64,000 bases of DNA, from assembly GCF_036785885.1 (NCBI RefSeq), contig NC_092317.1, positions 7,380,501 to 7,444,500 of the forward strand, written 5' to 3'. Of the stretch, positions 48,801 through 60,800 are shown one piece after another (the stretch's first letter is position 1; every line of letters starts with the position of its first letter). The position numbers and the translations under genes were made by a program. Origin of the DNA: Coffea arabica. Lineage: Eukaryota; Streptophyta; Magnoliopsida; Gentianales; Rubiaceae. The notes under the pieces are model-generated. The model saw nothing but the letters and a program-made list of their open reading frames with translations. It was not told the origin of the DNA and searched no databases.

Positions 48801-51800
48801 AATTCTACAGATTTAGGTGTGAAACTAGGCTCCTTGGAACATACAATTGAATTCTTAGTGTGACGTTAATATAGGTTGCTAGTAGTGGTTCATTTATGCT
48901 AGGACCCTTTCTTCTTTTAGTTTAGCCCAAAAATATTAGGCTAAACTAGTTTCAATCTCAGAAACCCTTTTATTGTGAGGCAGCATCTGTTATTCATTGG
49001 TAAAAGTGGTACCCCCATGAAAAAGATGCCCAAATTTATAATTGCAGTTAAATATATGCTGTTTTATCCTAAAATATATTTCACCAATACAAATATGTTA
49101 TCCAATCTAAATTGCTGTGTCAATTTTCTTCCCTTCAGTCTCGGTAAAATAGTTCTAGTATTTTTCTTAATTGACATAATCTTCTTTTACTATGCTTTTT
49201 GTTTTTACATAGTTCTTTTCACATATTGCAGGTTAAACAATTGCCATATGCTTATGCTCCAGTTGTAAGTGTATTTAGTTTTGCTTTGCCTCGTAGATTT
49301 CTTGAATCTAGTTTTCCCTTCATTAAAATCTTTTTCATATTGGTAGGAAAAAAGAGCTCTCAGTATCCTTCGAGACATATTTATTGCCAACATTCCTGTA
49401 AGAAATGTTCCAAAATTGTGAATTTGAATACAAGGTTCTAGGTGTTTGTTTCAGATCTTTTTTCTGTTTCTCTGTTTCACTGTCTCTTTCTTTAGGTGCG
49501 TCAATATAATTTTCGTTCAAAATGCATCTATGTTGCTGTAATGTTGAGACGCATGATGGAAGCAATATTGAATAAAGATGCAATGGATGATAAGGTACTA
49601 TATCTACTAACTGGTTGTCTTTTCCCTGTAACTTGTGAAGGTTTATGACTATCAGCCTATTTTACTTGATTAATCAACTAAAGTAACAATGATGATAGTC
49701 CGCAGCTGCAAATCAGAAACTTTTTGCACCACGTGAAGGGCAAAAACATGTATTTGATGTGCTTATTTATTAGCTTCACTTAAAAATTTGTGATAATAGA
49801 TGAATGGCAGAAACATGCATTTGATATGCTTATCTAATAACTACACTAAAAGTATGTGATCATTTACAACTTAGCTCTGGGTCTTCTCTCTAGATAAAAA
49901 ATGTACATCAGTAAATGATGCAAAGCATGGTGAAACTTATGGAGAAGTCTCTCGAACTTCAATTTGAGAAATAGCTTTTCACCAAATGAATTATATGGTT
50001 GGAAGTCTCCAAATTCCTATTTATGATGCAAACATTTTCTCTATGACAAAACCTGTTATTCACTCTGGGAAAGATATTTCTGATTCTTCAAAGGCTCTAG
50101 TTCCCTTCAACATACTCGAACTTGCAAGGAATGTGGTGACTGACCCATCTTACAATTCTGTTATTAGTCTTGCTCTATAATCCCATTTTTTTATAGTAGG
50201 ATATCCGAGAGAGAGCTTTTTAGTTTGGTCTACTAATCTTGGTACTTGATCCTTGCATACTTGCCTTGATGTTTGACATATCAGGTTTGTAGAACACGTC
50301 ACTGATTCCTGTCTTGAACCCTTTCTCCCCAGGGTTAGCTCCAATTTTCTTATGTTGTATTGGTGCTACTGACAAAAGAACGATTATGAAGGTCCTTACT
50401 GTGAACGCTGATTCATCATTTTATAATGATGCTTAAGCACTCTTTCAGTTTTCCTCTGAAAACAAATATTTGCTCTAAGGCTAGCATGGAGCAAGTTACC
50501 CTACAAAATTTCTGCTATTTTTATTTAGTTGGATATGAAGTGCTAATGGTTCTATACCAGAACTATGCTGTTTAAAATAGAAAGTTTGATGTAAAAATTA
50601 GGTCTTTAATGCTTATGTTGTATGTACCACTGGTGGATCTCCCTTCTATATTTTATTTAAATGCTAAAAGCTCTGATGCAATGAGATAAACTTATACTTA
50701 AACCTGGTGTTAATGCTTTGAAATGTAATTGTTGTAGGATTATGTGGGGAACAAACGATTGGAGCTGTCTGGGCAATTGCTGTCTTTGCTTTTTGAGGTA
50801 AATTATTTTGAATCCTGTATATATCATAATATACATCCTTTGTATGGTGGTACTATGTCTCATTCAGCACATGCATTGCAGGACTTGTTCAAGACGATGA
50901 ATGATGAAGTGAGGAAGACTATAGATGCTATCCTATCAAAGACAAGCCGTTCTAGCCGCTTTGACATGTCTCAGGTATATTTTCCTAAACATTCCTGCTG
51001 AGTTTACATTTCTGAGAAAAGGATGTTATTATTAAGGTTTACTGTGTGCCTGATGGTCAGGCTCCTTGTTCTTTACCCGTCTTTTAACTTTGAGAAAGTG
51101 ATTTCCAAAGTGGTAAAAGAAATGTGACAAATCAAAGTGCAGAGTTTTGTCTACAGATGCAAGTGATTTATTGCTGATTGAGGGGACTTTCATCCCAAAT
51201 TCTCATGTGGCTGATACAGCCAAATTAAGCTATGCTTTAATCTGTTCTAAGTTAACTGGGTTTGTTCGACTTTTTTCTCTCAAAGCCAAGCTGTTCTAGC
51301 CATGTTGACATGTTTCAGGTCTATTTTCCTAAACATCCTTGCCGACTTTAAATTTCTGAGAAAGGATGTTATATTGTTAACGTTTCCTTTGTGCCTGATG
51401 CTCAGGTTGCTTGTTTTAAACCCTTCCTTTAACTTTGAGAAAATGATTTCCAAAGCGGTAAAAGAAATGTGACAAATCAAAGTGCATAGCATTGTCTACA
51501 GATGCAAGTGATGTATTGCAGAGTGAGGGAACTTTTTCCCCGAATTTTCATAGGGCTGATACAGCCAAATTAAGCTATGTTTTCATCTGCTGGGACTCAA
51601 CTGGGTTGTCTGACTCTTTTCTCTCAATTTGGCCTTTGAAAATCAGTATTTTGATTCATGGATTCACCAATGTGCTTGATCTGTTAGCCATGCTCATTTT
51701 TCTTTTAAGTGTGCAAAAGAGATATAAAAAACAGGTAAGTTCTGTATTTGCCTTCTGTGATGATGATTGGCAGGCAGTCATTGTTAAACTATTATATGTC

Positions 51801-54800
51801 TTACAATTGCTGGCTCACATAGGATTGATTCTTTTTCAAAATGACCTAGCGAATGCTTTTTTTTTTTCTCCAAAATTTACGACAAAATGAGATTTCTTTG
51901 GATGAGAATCGCATTGCTGATTGGTTTGGCTCTGGGCGTTGATCAAAACTACTTTTACATCTTTAGTGTTGTGTTGTTTACTTCCTTTTATACTTTACAA
52001 TTTAAGTACTATATTTCTTATCAAACGTATCATGTACTGTTTGAAGTTAATATTCATCTCCATGAGGATCCTAATTATGTCATACCTTAAGAAATAAAAA
52101 AAAAAGAAGAAGAAATTGGCTTAATAAAATGATGCTGACAATAATTTGTTTGAATTTCATAACTCTTTTTTTTGCATTTACGCATGCACTTAACAAGTGA
52201 GAACCATCTGGTGACTTACTTTCTGCTTGTCTTATTCTGCTTGCAGTACATAGTGAAAGATAGCATTACTGTTGGTCTAGAAAGGACCCTTTCTACTGGC
52301 AACTGGGATGTCAAGCGATTTAGGATGCACCGAAAAGGCATGACACAGGTATTTATTTTCTTATCAACCCATAGGGGATCATATGAGCGTTGTCCCTGGG
52401 AGTCTTGCTATTGCTGTTCACATCAAACTCTGTACCGCTTTATCTATGTTTCCTGAGAGTTTGACATCATTAAAAAGGGACAATATCTCTCAACTGTGCC
52501 AGAAGATTTAAAATTCATAACTAACTGAACAGCTGATATTAGTTTCAGATGCAGGAGGATTTTTGCTAACGAATATGTCTGTTAGCTTTGAATAACTAAG
52601 TATTTTACATAATGTAAACTTCACAGCTAATGTATACAGCAAACAGTTTGTCTTACATTTTGCCATCCGCACTCATGCATATGTGTAACTGCAAAACTTG
52701 CATTATCCACAATCTGGTCCACAAAATTTGAAGAATCAGAAGACATTTTTTTCGAAAACTCTTGTGCTTGTAGAAATAATTGACAGACACATTCATCTGA
52801 CTTGTAATTTTTGAAAGTTCAGCTACCCTTTTGAGAGATTCTTCCAAGAAGAAATATTAAGTATAATGGAGTTGACTCCTTTTCACAACAGGTTGTGGCT
52901 AGACTTTCCTATATTGGATCACTGGGTCACATGACAAAGATCTCTCCACAGTTTGAGAAGTCCAGGAAAGTTAGTGGACCTAGAGCCTTGCAACCTAGCC
53001 AGGTGAGTCTGATGTTCATCCAATACTATGTCACTTAGGTACAATCATGTATTGCATAAATTCTTTCTTAGCTGTTGTTGAAACTATACTGCAGTGGGGA
53101 ATGCTTTGCCCCTGTGACACTCCAGAAGGTGAAGCTTGTGGATTGGTGAAAAATTTGGCCTTGATGACTCATGTTACAACTGATGAAGAGGAAGGCCCAA
53201 TTAGTTCTCTGGTACAGTTTCTTTTTCTTCAAACCATGACCATCTTGAATGAAAGCATCTTCTCAGAAGATACAACTGCATGTGCATATAACTGAAATGC
53301 ATATGCATACAATTGGACTTCTTGAACTTGGTCTTTTGGTATTTCACCTTGAGGTAGCATGATATGATTGCTTGGCACGTACCTACATGGTTGCTACAGT
53401 GAAAGTACTAACTATTCTACTTGATCTTGAACCTTAGAAGTACTTGTAATGGAGTATGATGCTGTATGCGGTGCAAAATCTCTATCACTAGTTATGCTCA
53501 TATCTCTTGCATTTGCTTGTAGGCATATTTGGAAATGAAATTCCACATCTTTGTGATCAACATTGTAAAATTGCATATGGTTTTTCAAAAATTCATGGCA
53601 ACTGCTGCTAGTTATTTGTCTTTTGACTAGCATTAGCATACTACTCTTAGCTACTAATCATATTCTGCTGTCATATCATTAAATTTTCCTTTGCTGCTCC
53701 TGGTGGTTCCAAATAAGCATTTTCTTTATCTGGTTTCAGATAAATTGTGAGCCTTAGACCAGCTAATTATTGGATCATTCAGTTGTTTTTTTAGTTTCTA
53801 AGCATCAATAGACCAATCAAGAATAGATGAGTCCTTGAGTAATTGGGAAGAAAAAAACATTTCTACAGCTGCAACTTTTTCATTCAAATATAAAAGTGCA
53901 GATATCATGTGGTATCATCAACTTTCTGGAGTGTGACTTTTTAGCCTCTAATCTTCTGCTTGGCTATTTATGCATGGCCATGCAGATTTAACATAATTTA
54001 TTCATAACTTTATTATGTTTTTAAATTTAGGAAAGTGATTTTTCAAAGCTGAAGCTTCATTTTTAGTCAAATTGAAACTAGATTGTGTTTAAGAACTTAA
54101 TGCTGTAGTGCTAGTGGAAGTAAGTGCAGTGTTTGATTGGATTTTAACTTGGATATGATGTCAGAAAAGGGAAAGCAAGGTTACAAGGTGTGGTGATGGT
54201 GACATTTACTAGTTATCGGTCTTGTAAATAGCTATATAATATTGTGGATCCTTTTTGATCTTATTATAATGTCAATTAAGTATGCGTGCCTTCATCTGTT
54301 TATCATAATTTATGTTAAAGGTTTGGCATTCTTTGTGGATCAGTGCTACTCTTTGGGGGTTGAAGACCTAGAACTACTATCCGGAGAAGAGCTTCACATG
54401 CCGAACTCATTTTTGATCATATTGAATGGTCTTATTCTTGGAAAGCACAGGAAGCCACAGGTAGATTAATACAATATTCTCGATAAACTGTACATACTAA
54501 AAGAGATGCTCTTTATGCATATCATTTGAACTACTGGCACTGGTTAAAGTTTTTTGAATCTAACAGTGATAGCTTATGATAGTGCTCCAGTCAAGTAATG
54601 AAGCTTTATATCTCAAAATAAAGACAGGATGGACATGTACTAAGTTGTCAATATTCTGTCAATTGAGTTGATTGGATTGTAGGGAATTGTTGCTGTTCAA
54701 TTTATATATGGATACTAATTCATGCTTATATAGGTCTCTCCTAACTGTTTTACCTTGTTTGGTGAATCTAAATTTAGCGTTTTGCAAGTGCAATGAGAAA

Positions 54801-57800
54801 ATTACGGAGGGCTGGTAAAATTGGTGAGTTCGTGAGCATTTTTGTGAATGAAAAACAGGTATTCTTTGACGCTATGCTTTGCTTTACCTTTGTTTCTGCT
54901 CTGACTATGGTTAAAGTGATTTTACATAGATGAGTAAACCTTAAGAAAGAATTCTCTTGCAGCATTGTGTTTATATTGCTTCAGATGGAGGCCGTGTTTG
55001 TCGTCCACTTGTTATTGCTGACAAAGGTGTATCTCGAATTAAGGAACACCATATGAAGGAGTTGAAGGTAACTCTTTTAACTAGCATGTATTTTCTAGCA
55101 ACATTGTCTATCACCTTACCAAAATTTGATTGCTTGTAGGATGGAGTCCGCACCTTTGACAGTTTTCTAAGGGAGGGCTTGATAGAGTACCTTGATGTTA
55201 ATGAGGAGAACAATGCTCTGGTTTGTAATTCCATTCTAATATTGATGCAGTTTTCATGAAGACCACTTATTTTAATACAGTCATACTTACTGCTGCAAGA
55301 TTATGCATTAAACAGATTGCTTTGTATGAAGGAGAGGCTACACCAGAAACAACACATATTGAAATAGAGCCTTTTACCATCCTTGGTGTTTGCGCAGGTT
55401 TAATTCCCTATCCACATCATAATCAGTCCCCTAGAAATACCTATCAGGTAGACTCATTTTTCTGTATCATTGTGAATATTTGTATATCAGAGGACTATAA
55501 AAGAAATTACAGATTTTCTTATAATGTTTGTAGTGTGCTATGGGAAAACAAGCAATGGGCAATATTGCTTACAACCAGGCAAGTAGATATTGACTTCACG
55601 TGTATTCAAATGAGGAGTTGTCCAAAAGTGTGCAATTAATGTTGGAGACTTCAATTTTTAACTCTAATTTTCTTTTTCTTCATTATCTGTTTGGATTTTC
55701 ATTGTTTGACACTAGGGAGCTATAGTTTGGATATGTTGGTTTCAGTTGATATTCTTGTCATGGCTCTCTATACCTGATGTTGTCCTTGAAATATGGACAA
55801 ACAGATGAAGTAGCTGCACTTTTTTCTGTTGGCATTTCTGAGAAAATAATCCCTCTATATTCTTATAATTAAGTAGTTAAATTTGTTTCTAAGGTCCTTA
55901 ATCCACAATGTGTTGAGTTAATACTGCTGAGTGTGATTATGTTTACTCCTACTAACCCGGTACTATTTTTGTAGTTACGTCGAATGGATACGTTAATCTA
56001 CCTTTTGGTATATCCTCAACGACCATTGCTGACAACCAGAACAATTGAACTGGTGCGTATGCATTACTCACATGTGTTGTGTAATCCATGCCATGGAACT
56101 AACAATTTGAGTTTCAGGTTGGATATGATAAGCTAGGAGCTGGGCAGAATGCAACGGTAGCAGTGATGAGTTATAGCGGTTATGACATAGAAGATGCAAT
56201 AGTTATGAACAAATCATCCCTAGATCGTGGTTTTGGTCGTTGCATTGTGATGAAAAAGTATATATCATAAAATACTTTTTTCAATACTTTTGCAAGTCGA
56301 ATATGTAAAAATTTTTGTTGAGCTTCTAGAATGATTTTCATTTTCTTTTTCTTGAAAACAGAATGTCAGCTATAGTTCAGAAGTACGAGAATGGCACATC
56401 TGATAGAATAATCAGACCTCAACGTGAGCGGTATGATCCAGAAAAGTTGCAGGTGTGATATTAGTGCAAGATTAAGGTTAACTAAGACTAGTTGAGTTTG
56501 GAAATTATGTATTTGGAAATCCTTGCTTTAGAAGATATTCTTGATCAAACTGAACTGCTGTTACATCATATTGCCTTTGAAACTTGGCATTTGAAGCAGC
56601 CTACAGGAATTTTAATGGTATAACGACAATATTTGGTCTGGAGGACCGCCTGATGTTGCCATATTCTTCAATTTTTTTCCTGGCCGAGGTTCTCGTCTTA
56701 AAATGGCAATTGAGAAAGAATAAAACAAGAACTATTCTGACTATTGTCTGTTCACATTTTTTAACCATTGGTTGTTTCTGAATAGAGATAAATGGGCTTT
56801 AATGTTAAGACCTCATACCTTAATTTTGGCCTAAGATTCTTTTTCCTGCAGCTATAGTTTTACTTATTGAATTCAACATTAAATCGATGCTGAAATGTTA
56901 TGTTGCATGCAGATTTTGGATGATGATGGACTAGCTGCTCCAGGAGAAATAGTTAGACCCGATTATATCTATATCAATAAACAGTCCCCCGTAGTTACAA
57001 GAGGGCCTATCACATCACCAATGGGGCTACCAGATAGGTTTATGACTCAAAATCTTATTGACTAATATTTTTGTCTTTTATGGTCTGGATTACATGGATT
57101 GGATTACATGGATAAAGTTTGTTTTACTTGTACTATATCAGTGCGTACAAGCCAAGCATACAGACGTATAAAGGTCCTGAAGGCGAGACACCTGTTTTGG
57201 ATAGAGTGTCTCTGTGCTCTGATAAGAACAATAATTTATGCATTAAATTTATGGTTCGACATACTCGTAGGCCTGAGGTATGAGACTTAAAGCTGAAGAA
57301 CACACTTGTGATTAAGAATTAAGTTCTGTCTTTTGATTTGAGTAGTTATAAGCTTGTCCTTCAACCAGGTTGGTGACAAGTTTAGTAGCAGACATGGGCA
57401 AAAAGGTGTTTGTGGGACCATTGTCCAACAGGAAGATTTTCCATTTTCTGAACGTGGCATATGTCCTGATCTTATTATGAATCCTCATGGATTTCCAAGG
57501 TAGCCCAATCACTTTTTTTGTTCATTTGGTTCTTGTAGTCACTCTTGAATTTATTAGTTCCATTTAGTAGAGTGAGAAATGAATGTTCAAAAGACTGAAG
57601 TGCTCTGGAACTGTGATATGAAAGTCAATTGTATAGTATGTGCACCATTGGTACTCTTTCAGCTATTTTGTCAGTAAGATAGGAAAGAAGATATTTATTT
57701 TATCTGTTTTATGAGTTCATGGACTGCATATACATAATTTGTATCTATCTGAGAGTTATTTCTGCTTACTTTGTTTTGGTCTGTTTTGAGATCTTGAAAT

Positions 57801-60800
57801 ATATGATGTGAGTTTTCTATGTCTGAATTTTACAAGCACAATCTGTTATTTCCTAGTTGATGGTTAATGTCTGATGTTTGCACCAGCCGTATGACAGTTG
57901 GTAAGATGATAGAGCTTCTGGGGAGTAAAGCTGGAGTTTCATGTGGTAGGTTTCATTACGGCAGTGCATTCGGAGAACCTAGTGGTCATGCAGACAAAGT
58001 TGAAGCGATAAGGTGCTCTATAGCTCCTATACCAGTGTCTTACATATCCTGATTTTTGGTTTTTGACATATGCTTGTCTTTGAACAGTGAAACCCTTGTG
58101 AAACATGGCTTTAGCTACAATGGCAAAGACTTCATTTATTCAGGTCTGTTATTTTATGGTCAGTTATGTGATTAGTATTTTTTTGAAGAGTACTAGTGGA
58201 AACAGATTTGGTGAAGCATGAGATAAACATTAGATATTCATCAGACAGTCCTAAATGAGCTGGATTGCCATTGTCTCAAGTTTATCAATATAATTATTAT
58301 GACATAATGGGTGAGCAACTGCATTGGTGTTGGAAATTTGTCATTTGTTGTTTCTATCAAAATGCTTCATTCAAGATCCCAAGTTTAGTTGTAATCGGCA
58401 TTTGGATAGATTACTTTGAAGTAGTTATAAGTAGTTTGGTACACTACTAAAGTGTAGTATTTACACATAAATTCTTTTCAACTGCACAAACATTGTCAGT
58501 GCACCAATTATCGGTGGAAATAATTTGTTTTGTTGCACAACACATAGATGGCAAAAAAGTTTCCTTTATTAGATGACTATTGGTGCATCATTTTTGATGG
58601 AACATGATGACAAATTCTAGTAACAAAGAACATTTCTGGGATCTAAGGGAGTTTTGGAGAGTAGGAACAATTTGAAATGTTCTTGATTCCATCCATTCAA
58701 TAGAATATTTCTAACAAGGATTTTGTAGGATCACAAGTTCTTCTCTGAATTGAAAGTATTAGAAGGTAGATTGATGGGACAGTTAAATGATCTTGTTATG
58801 CAATTTGAATGAGAGAGTGGGCGATATGTCAAAAAAGTACATATTATCCTCGAAGCAGCCAAAATACATATTTGCCTCAATTAAAAACAGAGGATGTGAT
58901 ATTCGTCTTTTCTTGATGATTTCATGAGTCAGCATATGAAAATTGACATTTGTCTGTTGTGTTGTGTATTGATATTGTTCTGTTAAGTAGCCTGGTCATA
59001 CATACAATTTCTCCTTTTCCAGGTATAACTGGCATGCCCTTACAGGCTTATATTTTTATGGGCCCAATATATTACCAGAAGCTGAAACACATGGTGAGAG
59101 TTTGATTCTTGTATGGTTTTTGTTCATTGGAGCTAATATTGGACAAAACTTATGCCTTGTGAAAAGTTACTACTTAATGTCTCTATTAGATCTAGTTTCT
59201 TCTATAAATTCAATATAACTGCCAAGAAATGGTTTGATCATGTGAAGTACCTTTTACCACAACATAAGACTATTTGTTCAGTGGAAAATACAATATATAG
59301 CTGCAAGGTTGAAGTTTGAACTCCATTTTATATTTTATGCAGCAGTGGCATGTGATATTGTGAGTTTTTTCTTTTTTATTGCTTTTGCATTCATTTCTTG
59401 ATTATGGCATGTAAGTAATTGATTAAAATAATTGGATGCAAGAGCATGTGAGATGACACTCCATGAGATCCACTGGTTTTGTAGTTTGATTATTTTAATA
59501 AGCAAATAGGTTGGCGCCTTACAGCTGTTGTCATCTGAATGGTTGGATTTTGGTAAAAGTTGAGTAAACCCCATGCAGTTTTATAAGCATATATTACACA
59601 ACACGATAAATTTCATAGTAACTTATGATACTCCATTATACTGCATTCTCCTTTCTTTGCTCTGATTTCTACTATTGTTTTGGGAGGGGTAGTGTAACAG
59701 AAAAGCTTCTTTTCTGGACAATTCACTTCCAATAACCAAAGAGATTCTTTTCTGAACAATTCTCTTCCGGTACTATATATTTAGAAAGAGGGAGACATGA
59801 GTCTTCTTCTTGTTTATATCTCCCTCATTTGCCCCTTAGGTGCAACTTCTTGCATAATTGCGTGTTCATCTCTCACTCTGTCTTTATGTGTGTCTGTGAG
59901 TCTCTCTCTATCCTAATGGACTTGGCTTGCCCAAAACATCAATGGCGTCATCCTGTTTTGGTTTTGAGCAAACTTTGAAACCCCTCTGCAATCCAAGCCT
60001 TAAAGCACCTTCTCAAACACAGGTCATAACCAGTGGCACCTTTTCTCTCCGTCTTGGAGCTCATTGTGCTGATTAGGATATCCCACTTAATACCTGAACC
60101 ACAATTTAGGCATCTATTGCCATCACCAGAATATAATCTGTTCTCTCTTTCATGATGCCAACTCCATGACTGCCATAGCCTTGTTATCACCTTATGATCA
60201 GGACACCAACATTTTATCAATTTTACCACTGCTACTATCACTATATTCAGTCAGTACTATCAAGTTTTGTCTGCCAACCTGCAGAGCCTTCTCAGAAGCA
60301 TCATCCGCCACACCTGCACCCTTTTTATGTCCACACTACTCAAGTTGACAGGATTCTTATGTTATTAAAAATGGGTTAACATGCTCGATAGGCTATGAGC
60401 TCTAGTATCATAAGTGTCTCTTCACAGGAACATCCACAAATTTGAGCAATGACTCTTCATGCTTTGTCAGCAGACATAAATATATGTTGACCTAAAGCAT
60501 AAACTTCTTTTTTTTAAGCATGAAGTTGTCTCCTATTATATTAAGCCAGTAGCTATACACTGTATAGACAGCCATGTATATAGCCATTTTTTTGTTTAAA
60601 CAGCATGTTGTACTCCCTTTCTGAATGATTAGAGAATTCTCTTCTTAAAGATACACACATTGTGTTTTGCCTACCAGGTTTTAGATAAAATGCATGCTCG
60701 AGGGAGTGGTCCCCGTGTGATGATTACAAGGCAACCAACAGAAGGAAGAAGTAGAAATGGAGGTCTAAATTTTGCTTGTCTTAATTGTTTTGCAGTTATT

